This document shows positions 1 to 10,817 of a DNA stretch of 64,000 nt, piece after piece. The notes under the pieces are model-generated. The model saw nothing but the letters and a program-made list of their open reading frames with translations, was not told the origin of the DNA and ran no database searches. Within the stretch, counting starts at the first letter, position 1. The number at the start of each line of letters is the position of its first letter. Both the position numbers and the translations under genes were made by a program. Source of the stretch: Symbiodinium natans (lineage: Eukaryota > Sar > Dinophyceae > Suessiales > Symbiodiniaceae); the NCBI GenBank assembly GCA_905221605.1, contig CAJNDS010000565.1, positions 48,170 to 112,169 on the forward strand. Direction: 5' to 3'.

Positions 1-1
1 A

Positions 2-1672
2 GTCGAGCTTGATCTTGGTTCGCGTGCTTTTGGTGAGCTTGACGTCGGGTTGGAGTTGCCTGATGATGTGCAGGATTATGAACCGACTGAAGATGAGGGA
101 GAGCGAGGCCTTGGTGAGTCCTTCTTGCCTGAAGGGGTGCTTGAGGGTGAGCTCCGTCCCGGAGACTCTGTTGGAGTTGAACCTGCAGCTTCAGAAGAGG
201 CTGACTTCATGGAAGTTGAGCCAGAAAGCCTGGATCGGTTGCCAGAACCAGAGTCCGATGCCATGGTCAACAACGTCTTGTTCCGTGAGTCGTTGGGTTT
301 CGCCGCCGTTGCAAATCCCAGTACCGGAGGGCAGACTGTGAAGCTTGGTGGTGAGACTCTTGTGGTTGAAATGCCCTCATCTTCCAAGGATGATGTCACC
401 GGACATGCATTGGATCTTGGTCTGACCTACGAAGGCATGTTGCGTGAGTTGAGTGCGCTTGAGTCCCTTGCAGTCGGTGATGTGATTTGGCATGTGGATC
501 CGAAGCAGAAAGTGATATCCACAAGATGGGTGTCAAATGCAAAGCTGGAGCGGGTTGACGGCAAAGAAAGACCACTGGTTCGTTGTCGGGTTGTTGCGCG
601 TGATTTCGCCCAGGGAGCAACGGCTGCTCAGCTTGGCATTTCTGCGGCGACCAGCTCAGCCGAGGCATTGAGGACCTTCCTCTTTTATGCCGGCTCGAAG
701 AGGCAGAACGTCGTAGGCCTCGACGTCAGTACGGCGTTCTTGTTCGCAGAGTTAGAAGAAGAAGACGGCACGGTAGTGGTGCGGCTCCCTGCTGGAGTTA
801 CCGGTCCCAATGGAAGGCCTGGGTTCATGCGATTTCGCAAGGCTCTTTATGGGTTGAGAGCCGTGGCCCAGACCTGGGCTCGTCATCTCGCAAAGCTCCT
901 CAAGCGCCTCTGCGACCTCACTCCATGTGAAACGGAGCCATGCCTCTTCTCAGGTGTGGTTCTCGGTGGACAGAGGGTGGCAGTGTTGTGCTACGTAGAC
1001 GATCTCCTCATCAGCGGCGACAGCGACGAGGCCATCTACTACGTGGTGGAGAAGCTTAAGAGCGCGGTGAAGATCAAGGTGACCGCTGACTTGGATCGTG
1101 ATCAGCAAATCACGTTTCTTGGTCGTCAAATCACCAGGAAGAAGGGCGAGGACTCTTTGGTGATTGGCATGGCAGGCGAGGACTACCAGGAGATCTATGA
1201 GGGTTTTGGACTTGGGAAGAGTCCGAAGTCTTGCCCGACGCCGCCGAATCTTCGAGAACTTTACGACAGAGAAGAAGAAGTCTTGGAGCGGGAGTTGAGC
1301 TCAGAAGCTGCTGCTCGATATCGCTCTACGCTGGGACGCCTTTCATGGTTGGCCATGACGCGCGTGGATCTAGCATATTATGTTTCCATGCTAGCTCGAG
1401 GCCAGGCCAGTCCACGTGAGAAGCATGAACGTGCGATGCGGATGGTATTACGGTATCTTCGGCATGTTCAGGATTTTCGACAAATCGTCCATCCAGTTGA
1501 TGAACGGAGCCTTCGGTTGGATTGCTACGTGGATGCGTCATGGGGCAGTGAGAGGAGCGTTGATCGCAAGAGTGTGAGCGGTGGTTGCATCATGCTTGGT
1601 GGTTTCTGCTTGAAAGCGTGGTCACGGCTTCAACAAGCTGTCGCTCTCAGCTCAGGCGTGTCAGACATATAG
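2..1672 (+). pseudogene. copia Pol fragment: reverse transcriptase (RVT_2) and start of RNase H
   Basis: The frame is open from the window edge, so the N-terminus (integrase and upstream) is cut off. The first ~130 residues are acidic linker. RT follows: a TRWV motif and VARDFAQG near residue 185, LDVSTAFL (first catalytic Asp) near 225, ALYGLR near 265, and CYVDDLLISGD (catalytic DD) near 318. RNase H begins with YVDASWG and DRKSVSGG near residue 500 and reaches VALSS. There the expected acidic AExE motif is replaced by GVSDI and a stop. The core matches copia RVT_2 order and spacing. The protein would polymerise cDNA from element RNA in virus-like particles, but this copy is broken and cannot make a full Pol. 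Confidence 0.9.
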
Positions 1673-1684
1673 ATCTGAGAGCAT

Positions 1685-1697
1685 GCTTTATACAAGA
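1685..1697 (+). repeat. Left copy of 13-bp target-site duplication
   Basis: GCTTTATACAAGA here is repeated exactly at 9843-9855. The two copies bracket the LINE and lie inside copia sequence on both sides, as expected for target-primed insertion. Confidence 0.8.
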
Positions 1698-1902
1698 AGG
1701 CTCACAGCCGTAGCAACTTGGTAGTGGGGTTTTTCGTGTTTTTATTCGTGCTTTCTTCTCCCTCTTTTCCTCTCTTCGCTCCCTCTTTCTCCCCCTTTCT
1801 TTTCTTCCTTTCGGTGGTGTTTGGGGTGGGTTCCGGGTGTGAGTCCTGGTCCTCCCTCTCTTCTGGTTTGTTTTCGGGCAGGCCGGCCGTGGGCGGGGTA
1901 GC

Positions 1903-4900
1903 TTGCTAGCTTGCAGTTCCACTGGAGCTCAGCCTGGGCACAGTGAAGAGCTTGAGGCCCTCGCCTCTTGCTGCATCGTCATGGCATTCCTTTCGCGATT
2001 CCTGCTGACTTTCTGGCTTTTTCTGTCCGTATCGGCGGGCCCTGAGGTGGATGAGCTATACGCGGAACTTTTGGCCGAAGCTGAAATGCCAAGCATGATT
2101 GCCCCAATGGCAGCCCCTGCTGATACACCTGCAGCATCATCTGATGAGACTGGCGCCGACCCTGCTGGCTGGGCGTCATCTTTATCGAATGGGACTGCTG
2201 CACCACCTGCCACACCGACCCTTGGTCGCAAGTCGAAGGCGCGCCCTGGTCCTGCGAATCTCTTACATGAGCTGCTCCATGGGCCGCCAACGATCACTGC
2301 TGCTGCGGAAGACACAGACCACGAGGGTCTGATGGACGCCTCCCCCGAAGAAGGAGCCACCGCGCAAAGTGGCACACCAGCCGAGATCTTTCTCGGGTAC
2401 ACGGTGAACACTGATGGCGAGACTGGCGAGGTTTGGGTTCCTGGCCCTGGGCAACATACTCCATCCCCTGCCGTGACCGCTGCTGACGAGGAGGCGTTGC
2501 AACCAAACATTCTGCCGGGCACTTCTGCATACGACGACACTATGGTTGATGTGATGCTTGACAGCCCGGACAGTGAGCTTGAAGAGCTGCCAGCCCTGCA
2601 AGCGCAGCCTATCACTGGATCAGGGTCTGAGGCTGAATCTGAGCTTACAGAGGACCCCAGCAATTCATCAGAGCCTGAGGCCAGCTGCAGCACTGGAGTA
2701 CCACATCGTCCTCCTCCAGCCGTTACACCGCGCTCCGGGGTATATGTTCACAGTCAAGCCTGCCAGGCGGTACCGGCCACACGCAGCGTGTCAGTACAAG
2801 CGGAGGGCTCGGCCATCGATGACGCGATACAGAAGCGGACCATGCCACGTCCGCTACCAGCACCCAAGTACAGGCGAGAAGGCCGGTCAAGCGATCTTTC
2901 TTGCCCTTTCCTTCGGGTTTGTCTCGGGTTTTGGGTTGTCCACTTCAGTCCTGTAATGTACACAACGGCTGATATGTATTCACTGTTTTTGCAGGCTGAA
3001 GTAATGATGTGCGATGACGCGCGCACGATCCTTACCTGGCAGGACATCGCTGCAGTCCCTTGCCCTCATGTGCATGCACCGTGCCACACATGCCCACCAA
3101 AGCAACAGGATGCTGCTGAATCACCTGGCACCCTTGTCATCAGACCGGACCGCTTGGATCCAACTGAACTTGTGTGCTGCGCATGTTCAATTCATGGCAC
3201 CATGCTATGTACATCCCTCACTGCAGGATCAGCCACGTGCGGACAGCTGAGTTCGATTTTGGGCGGACACCTTGCACGGACTGTGTCCTCCGTAGCCAGG
3301 GTAGACTGTCACCACCAAATGCCACGAAGCTGGATGCAAAATGCAGCACTATGCACAGAGAGAACGGACCCATCCTGGGACCCTTTGCCTCGGTCACCTT
3401 GTCCTCGAAGAGGCATCATGCACCGACACTCACGGGCAATACGTGCTTGCATCCTCAGGTTCCTTTCTGGCTTGCCTGTTGGTAGAGGGGCCATTGCATC
3501 TTTTGCAATTCCTGTCAGAACTGCTCCTTGGTGCCTGCCTGATAAGCCCGACACTTGTCCTCCCATGCCCCCACCCTGGCCTTCACTGTGCGCCCAGGAC
3601 ATGGAGAGACTGTATAGCTCGAGCAGTGGCAGCAGCGAGACCCACGACGCCACGGACTATCCCAGCAGGGAAAGTCAGCTGGATGTGAGTGTGGAACATG
3701 ATAGAATCCTGCTTGTGTGTCCTCACCTTGATCCACAGGTCCCTGTTTCGGCTACCGAAGCAGCCCGCATTGTCTTTCAGGCTTGGAAAGAGCTCACCAC
3801 CAACACGACCCGGCACTCCCGGCTTATGTCCAGTGGCACCAGCAGACAAGTCAGGCCGCGACTCATTGCCCACTCTACGTCAGGGATCTCCGCTAACAAT
3901 CCTGACACAGCCTTGCCCTCGGTGACCCATACCCAACATGATGAATGGTGTCGAGCCCTTGGACAGCACATTGATGCTGAGCTGAACGCCATGCCTGATG
4001 CAGACAGGGACAGGGCGGTTCAAAGGCTTCTCTTGATCATACGGCGCGATGCCCCTGATGCTTCTTGCTGCGCCCTCAGCTTTCTGTGGCAACTCGGCGA
4101 CCAGCCCCACTGCACATTGCGCCGTCTCAGGATGAGATCATGCGACTGGGGCCGACCTCCTGGGCATATGAACAGCCAACAGCACCATGCCCCGTTCAGC
4201 ATGTTGCGTCGGAAAACTGCACTGTTGCACACCTGTTGCATCTGTACTTATACCGGCCGATGTCAATGGACCTGCAGTCCGCAGCAGCATATTCATGCCA
4301 CTGTTCACCATGTGATCCCAGCAAAGCCCTCACACTTGAGTGCTGATCCTCACCGCTGGGTTGGTTGTCTCAAGCCCTTGAATTGTGACACTGCGCCCTT
4401 GCTTGGGTGCTGTGACATCTTACCTGCGTTGTTCCGGCCTCAATGCACTCGCCTGGTGTTCACGGCACTGCACAAGTTGAGACTGCTACCGTCACTTTGC
4501 CCTGCCGCAGGTCTGTTTCATCTTCCACTGCACTACATGCACCAGGCGTTGCATTCCTCTGCTCGTGCCAGACTGCCAGCCTTGCAACAAGTCTGTGGTG
4601 CCAAAGGTCCCCTGCTCGCCTATCATGATATAGGCCGATGGTCGAGCCTTTCTTACCGCACCTGTCTCTCATGTTGCTGGCTTGCATGCACTGCACCGGT
4701 GGATGCATCAGGCAAGATAGATGCCATCTACTCTACGATGTGCCATCTGTGGGGTGCTCATTATGCTCAATGCTGTTCGCAGTGCATCCACTTTCATGCA
4801 TACGCCTCACATGAGACGACCTTGTATCCTTCTGATTGGTTTTGCTGCCTCCCACGCTGCCCCTATAACTGCTCAAGACAGACTGCCTCCGCGTCTGATT

Positions 4901-7740
4901 GGATTAAGGCATATACATCATGCCGCCCCGGAAGCTTGGCGCCGTCCGACGACGGCCCTCAATGGCCCCTGATGCCCCTGCATCCATCCTTCGCCGAGGA
5001 CGATTCTCGAGTGATACAGGGCATGGGGGAAGAGGACGACCCGCTGAAGCCACAGCAGACAACAGCCTCTCAGACTGCGATTCCGAGGGCACCTCTGAGG
5101 CACCCCGGACGACTCACACCACCGGTGCTGCTACACGCCCGAACAGGGAATCCGCCACTGAGGCGCCCTCTTCTTCCTCGACCAGGACAGCTCTGGCCCT
5201 ACGACGGGGTCTCGATGCCAGGCATGGCAACCATGGATCAACCAGGTCTCGGTCCCCTTCGCACTGTGAGGGACGTACATCCTCACCCCGGCCACACGCC
5301 GAACTTAGTCGAGTGGACAGTCTACGCGAGCCGGGTGGGCCACCACCGCCCACCGGGATCAGACCACCACATCCTGGATCTGCAGAAGACCATGCTGAAG
5401 GTACTGGAACCACCGCGGCAACTGGTACCTTACCCTTCGCCGGGCCAGCGGGACCGCCACCTCCGAGACCGGCAGCTGTCACCATCCCTATTCAGTACTC
5501 CCCTGCAGGTACACCGCATTTGCTTCTACCACCGGGCTTCACACTGGTCCATTGGTGCATCAGTCATTGCCCCTGCAGTCACCGACACGCTGAACGGTGA
5601 CTTCGCCGCTCTCCCTGAGCCGCCACAGCCTGAGCTCACAGACATCTCCCTTTGTCTCCTGCCAAAACCAGCTAAAGTTGCACAGCAGCCGGCTGATGTA
5701 CGCCCCATCAGTTTGCTGCACCCTGTGAATAAGATTCAAGCTGGTATGCTGGCCCGCATTGTTAAGCCCTACCTCACCTCGTACCTGCAAGACATCCCTC
5801 AATACGCATACGTAAGTGAGCGCTCTGCTCCTGAAGCACTCTGTCGCGTCTTTTCGCACCTGTACAAAGTACGCCAAAATGCTCCCACCAAGGAGGGCAT
5901 GGTACAGCGGCGCCAGCAAGGTGTCCTACGCACTGAATGCAAAGGGGGAATCACCTTCTCACTTGATGTTGCCAAAGCCTTTGACACAATACCGAGGTGG
6001 GTCATCAAGCGTGCCTGTGAGGATGCCCAGATTCCTCCAGAGGTCATCCAACATATCACAGCTGTTCACGAGCAACTGAATGTTGGCCTATGTCATTTTG
6101 GTCATAAGGGATCCTGCCGCACCAGTCGCGGCATACGCCAAGGCTGCAACTTGGCGCCATCTCTATGGAGTCTTGCGACGGCCTATGTCCACAGGCACCT
6201 TCGCTCCACCCTCGGTCCGGAGATTGACAGCATCATCACATGGTTTGCCGACGATGTCATAGCCCAATGGCAGGTCCAATCCATTCAAGAACTTCGAAGT
6301 GCCTTGAGCCAATTATCAGCGCTTGTTGCAGCATTACGTCAATTTGGAATGGATGTGAGCTCTCAGAAGAGTGTCATTCTGTACTCGCTGCATGGTACAA
6401 AGGCAGCCCAATTCCTGCATTCATCCAGGATCAAACGTGCTGATAAGTGGCATCTAAGAACTAGTCCTGACCTTGACTTCCCCATAGTCCGGCAACATAA
6501 GTATCTGGGGGTGATAATTTCCTATGGCAGCTTTGAGACACACACCTTGGATCACCGCATGAAATGTGCCTCGGCCACCTTTGCGCGATTGCGACACATC
6601 CTTTGCACCAAAAATGTTCTTTCCACTGCAAAAAGAGTCTTGCTTTGGCGCACGATTGTTTGGCCGACCCTTAAGTATGGGCTTTCATCCCTGCTGATGT
6701 CTTATAAAGACCATGCACGCCTCACCGGATACGTTGCCAGACAGTTGCGCACCATTACGGGACAGCTCGCGCATCTCACGCATGAGCCGACACATGACTT
6801 CCTTCGGAAATGGAACGCGCGACCCGGGACTTCCCTGCATGCGGAAGTTGTCACAAATCAGCAAAGATACCATCGGCAAACTGGATTGTGTGCGGAGAGA
6901 GTCACACAATGGTTCCATCTTCTTCTTGCCACATATAACACCGATGAGAGTCTGCCATCTGCCTCTAGACTCACGCCAGTTGAAGCCATTGTGACCCAGG
7001 TCCATCAGTGCCAAGATTGGCCCTCTTGTTTTGCCACGGCTGGACTTTTGAAAATACATAGGGTAAAGGCCCATAAATACGAAAAAGTCACTGCACAACG
7101 CAAACAAGCCCAGATGCAAAATCAGGTCGAGCATTCGTTGAAGGGTGTGCCCACTTGCCGGCACTGCAAGCATGAGTTCAACGGCTGGCGCAACTTCAAC
7201 ACACACATACTTCTTGGGAACTGCCCTGTGCTAGGCTTGCGTTCCGCCGGCTCTTCTGTCCCCAACGCCTCCACCACCGGGGGCACGGAGCATAGCACCG
7301 AGCCTACGCCGCAGACTACAGCTATGCCGGAATCTGCATACGCACCCACCATTTCGCTTGAGGCCACCTACCAAGAACTTCAAGTGACCCGTGGAGACCA
7401 ATGGAAGCTGGTGACACAAAACCAGGCGCTGCGCTCACGCATGAAAAACCATTGCCCTGAGTGCAATCTGTATGCAGCAGACTCCCCCAGAATAAAGGTG
7501 CACATGAAAGCCAAACATCACGATAGCCTTGATTTGCTCGAGCACGCCGAAGCTCTCTCCTCTTGTGTGCGTACTGGCAAGCCCTGCCTGTACTGTGGCC
7601 AGCACATCCCTAAGACGACATTTGAGGGCACGCATGCGGTTGGCTGTTTTGTGCTTTGGCAAACAATGTATGTCATGCTACAGAGCGGTGTCATCCCGTC
7701 AGGTCTTGACTATGACAGCAAGCGATTCAGGAATTCCAGA
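1903..7740 (+). pseudogene. LINE ORF: low-complexity N-part, reverse transcriptase, three zinc fingers
   Basis: One frame stays open from 1903 to 9246, but only parts look like protein. Residues 1-1200 are Pro/Ser/Cys/His-rich and not recognisable. From about residue 1250 a LINE RT is clear: LCLLPKPAK and RPISLL (fingers), FSLDVAKAFDTIP (first Asp, ~1350), RGIRQGCNLAPSLW, ITWFADDVIAQW (catalytic DD, ~1447) and HKYLGVIISYGS (~1530), followed by a thumb region. Three fingers with 12-residue Cys-His spacing follow near residues 1752 (CRHC, C2HC), 1851 (CPEC, C2H2) and 1895 (CLYC, C2HC). Such fingers in LINEs are thought to bind template or target nucleic acid. After about 7740 this frame stops looking coding until the USP part. 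The start at 1903 is a TTG and arbitrary; an ATG lies at 1981. Confidence 0.75.
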
Positions 7741-8860
7741 TGGGGACGAGCTAGACTTGTTTCGGAAGTTCATGCCGAGCCAACAGACAGAAGGGGAAGG
7801 CGCGACGGTACAGGAAAGGGCGGCCAAGCAGCAGAGGACCCAGACGGGACAGAAGGGAGGCAGTGGAAAACTCGGGAAGGGCAAGGGCAACCATCGCGGG
7901 CAAATGGCACCCACTCGATCCAGGCGTTCCTCCGAAAAATCCCAAAGCATGAGCGACCAGAACCTGCACCTGCTGTGTCAGCTGCTGATCCGAATGGTCC
8001 TCCGCCAGGGGGATGCACTGCGGATCATAGCCCTCGACACCTCCTTCGTCGTGTGGCTCAGGACGGGCTTGCCAGCAGGGGTACCGGAGGCGATGTTCAC
8101 GGCAGCCCAGAAGTGGAAAGAGCTGAGGGAACAAGGGGGAGTCAAGGCGCCGCTTCGACATGTGCTCTGGATGTGTCTTCTGACAGAGCTGGAGGCCAGG
8201 ACAAATCCAGCCAAGTTGACGGCGGAACAGAAGGGACCTCTGGCAAAGATGGGCTTTCTCAAGGACGATCATTGGCCGTTCCTGAAATGGTCTTTCGACG
8301 AGGAACAATTGGTTCAGGACACCGCTCGCTCCCCACTCTCCATGCAAGATGCCCATCAGCAGGTGAAGGATCTTTTGTCTCTGTCTCAGGATCCCTCAGT
8401 AATCACGCGGTTCCATCCCACACGGCCCCTTGCCCCGGAGCTGAAGGGCCCCAACATCACGTTCTTGATGTCAGTTGCACTGCGGTCGGAGCAAGCCAAC
8501 GAACTCCACTCGATCCTCCTGAAGCTGGCCGGCAATGCTTGCACACAGATCGTAGGCATGTCACATCGTCAGGAAAGACTCAGCCGCTCCAACCTCGAGA
8601 AGCAGCTCTCGAAGTTCCTGCAGACAGGTGCACTGCCATCCATCGCAGCCGGGGAGTCACAGATCACGCCCATGCAGGCGGGACACCCGCACCTGCTATC
8701 CCCGCCTCCATGGGGGGACCAAGCACCCATATCGACCAGCAACTTGTTCTCCGTGCCAAACTTCTCAATCGTAGTAACACATGCTACACTAATGCTGTGG
8801 TTCATGCACTACTGTGGCTGGCATGCCGCACTTGCAGTCCAACCATGCCATCAGGACTGA
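7712..8860 (+). pseudogene. LINE middle segment, GKGKG-rich linker and unrecognised helical region
   Basis: A second frame looks coding from an ATG at 7712. It starts MTASDSGIPDGDELDLFRK, then a basic GSGKLGKGKGN stretch and SR-rich residues, then about 230 residues of ordinary-looking helical protein without a family I recognise. It overlaps the end of the zinc-finger frame and lies +1 to it. Convincing protein in this frame ends near 8720, where the USP-like domain begins in the original frame. It is either part of the same polyprotein displaced by two compensating indels or a separate overlapping ORF. Confidence 0.55.
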
Positions 8861-9514
8861 TGAAGGCGTTCCAGGTGGCTATCAAGGATCGTAAGGGCTT
8901 GCATGTCTGGCAGCTTCTTGCATGGCGACAGCTCATGAAGGATTGGGCACAACCGAACAGGCAGCATGATGCTGCTGAGCTCTTCACTTTCTTTCAGGAC
9001 AGAGGCTTTGCTGACATGTTCGAAGGAAATTGGCAACGCAGAACTCTCACAGATGGCAACATGTGCGTTGAGGAAGCTGGCAGCACGATGCCTCTACTTT
9101 TGCCCACGCCTCTGTTTGCTCACTGCACACCTCAGAACCTGTTGGATACATGGTATACTCAGGCTGGATTCGCAGGATTGCTGACGGCTCCCACTCATCT
9201 GATTGTCCAGATCAATCGTTTTGCCACTGCTGAAGACAATAAGTAAAAGCACATGCCCAGTTGATATCATCAGCACGTTAAACGTTCCGGTGTTCACTGT
9301 GGACCTTGCCACCACGATGACCCTGTATAGATTGCATGCCTGCATCCTGCATCTTGGTCCCACTCCAACCTCTGGGCATTACCGTTCCGTGCTTTACACT
9401 GATGACAGACGATACATCACTGATGACAACATGGTTGCAAAGTCTCTTCTGCAGAGGGATGCTGAGCAGCTCTCACTCAATGTGTACATCCTGCTGTACT
9501 CCAAAGTTCATTAA
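8735..9514 (+). pseudogene. USP-like (peptidase C19) deubiquitinase domain of the LINE, frameshifted
   Basis: The first half is in the frame of the long LINE ORF and the second half is +1 to it, with the break at 9235-9245. A USP Cys box is visible as LLNRSNTCYTNAVVHALLWL, with the nucleophile Cys near 8782. HDAAELFTFF matches the region after the Cys box, and HLIVQINRF the core strand before the blocking loops. After the shift, the His box reads HLGPTPTSGHYRSVLY near 9350, followed by YITDD and NVYILLYSK. The order and spacing match USPs, but the domain is short (~255 residues). Known family chemistry is thiol hydrolysis of ubiquitin isopeptide bonds; a role for the LINE is inference. The frameshift means this copy cannot fold as one domain. 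Confidence 0.75.
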
Positions 9515-9842
9515 TGCGTAGATCATTGGCAGCTGATGCGTTACGGCCCTGCTTGTTGCACCTGCGGCTGATGGAGGAGGACGCTCGCTCCTTTGGCCTT
9601 CTTGTAGGGCTACTTGCTACTGTCGCGCGCCGACGGGCGGAAGTGCAGTGCTATGGGTGTCGGACTTTCATCTCTGCCTTTTCTCACCTGTTTCTGCAGT
9701 TTGGCCTGCTTGGGCATTCGTGCCGGGGCCGCAAGTGTTTGTAGTTAGGAGCTTAGCTCGCTGCCATTGCGTAGCCGGACCAATTGTGTCTGCTGAGGAC
9801 TCGCTAGGTGCCAGACATGGCATTGCGCCGCAAAGCAAAAAA
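9515..9842 (+). other. LINE 3' untranslated region and A-rich tail
   Basis: No coding signal was seen after the USP stop. The stretch ends in AAAGCAAAAAA at 9832-9842, directly before the right target-site duplication. Confidence 0.6.
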
Positions 9843-9855
9843 GCTTTATACAAGA
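9843..9855 (+). repeat. Right copy of 13-bp target-site duplication
   Basis: Identical to 1685-1697. It follows the A-rich LINE tail and precedes resumed copia sequence. Confidence 0.8.
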
Positions 9856-9883
9856 TCAGCTCCGACAGCGACTTCTCTTCATC

Positions 9884-10744
9884 TTCGGAGTGCGAGGAGC
9901 CTCCAACGTCGCAGACCTCTTCACAAAATCGTTAGATGCCCGGACTACGTTGAAACACATGTTGAGCCTTGGTTTGTCCGAAGTCACTGTTGCAGCTTGC
10001 GTTGGTGAGTTGGCGTGTTTCGTTGGCTTGCTTGGTGCTGCTGTGGCTGGCAAGGATCATGTATCTCTTGCAGATCGGTATCGTTTGATGGAGTTTGCCA
10101 AGTGGTTGGTGGTTGAGTTCTGTGCGCCTCCCATGTCGAGCATGTTGGCTGCTTCGCGAGCGTGCTCCTGGGTTGGTGTGTTGACTGTCAGTGAGGCAGA
10201 TGACGGCGGAGACCCGGCCACTACAGCGCAGCTTCAACAGATCTGCACTCTCCACATCCGCAGGGGGGGTTTCGTCTACTTGTGGGCTAGTACTCCGTGC
10301 ACCGGTGGTTGTCTGTACCAGCATCTACATGCACGTGATCCTGCCTACAGACACGGTCGCTTGGCACGGCACTGGTCGCTACACAGGAAGCTGTGGAAGG
10401 CTTTTATGTCGCTGTGTGACTACGTCCATGCTTGGTCGATCGAATGGCCCCGAGCCTGTGCTTACTGGTCGTGGAACCAGACTATCCGTTTTCTGCAGTC
10501 GCGACCGTACATGTTGCACGATGTGTTGGTTGACGGTTGCTCGCTTGGCATGCGTGGTCGAGATGGCGGGTTGATCTACAAACGTTGGCGTGTCATCACG
10601 ACGATGGAGTCGGTTGCTCGCAGCTTGTCGGTCTTTCGGTGCCCAGGTGATGGTCATCCACATTCCGCCAACTTCGATCTCAAGAATACCCAACACTACC
10701 CGGAGAAGTTGACGAACGCTTTCTTGCACGCGTTAAACGCATGA
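9884..10744 (+). pseudogene. copia Pol C-terminus with extra PCTGG/EWPR domain
   Basis: The fragment opens with RGASNVADLFTKSLD, the end of copia RNase H, then a hydrophobic stretch (ACVGELACFVGLLGAAVAG) that could be membrane-seeking. About 100 residues later comes a domain not found in standard copia Pol: FVYLWASTPCTGGCLYQHL, then HAWSIEWPRACAYWSW, then a basic segment ending at the stop. The TPCTGG and IEWPR pair recalls motifs IV (PC) and VI (EN) of cytosine methyltransferases, but no motif I is present, so enzymatic function is not supported. The frame is +1 relative to the left copia piece across the deleted LINE. The apparent start is only where the frame becomes convincing. Confidence 0.65.
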
Positions 10745-10817
10745 CACCGCGAGATTTGCTCAAAATTTTCCTCTTTTACTTTGCCTTAGGTACGGTGTAT
10801 AGAGCATAGGACGTGCC

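Larger units (their letters stand above)
1698..9842 (+). mobile_element. LINE-type non-LTR retrotransposon with RT, zinc fingers and USP-like protease
   Basis: The element is bounded by an exact 13-bp direct repeat and ends with an A-rich tail (AAAGCAAAAAA) directly before the right repeat, which is the usual LINE 3' end. Coding content in order: a long low-complexity 5' part, a LINE RT, three C2H2/C2HC fingers, a lysine/glycine-rich middle segment, and a ubiquitin-specific-protease-like domain. The coding frame changes at about 7.71 kb, 8.73-8.77 kb and 9.24 kb, so this copy is probably dead. I do not recognise an apurinic-type endonuclease domain in the 5' part. The first ~200 bases are pyrimidine-rich and non-coding. 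Confidence 0.85.

Noticed and set aside
4920-5600. 226-aa Pro/Ser/Arg-rich ORF inside the LINE 5' part
   Set aside because: Possibly the real frame locally, but low complexity and without a motif; not supported as a separate gene.
1903-9246. A single 2447-residue protein from one open frame
   Set aside because: Convincing domains leave this frame at about 7.71 kb and again at 9.24 kb, and the first ~1200 residues are low complexity. The open frame is real but is not one functional protein.
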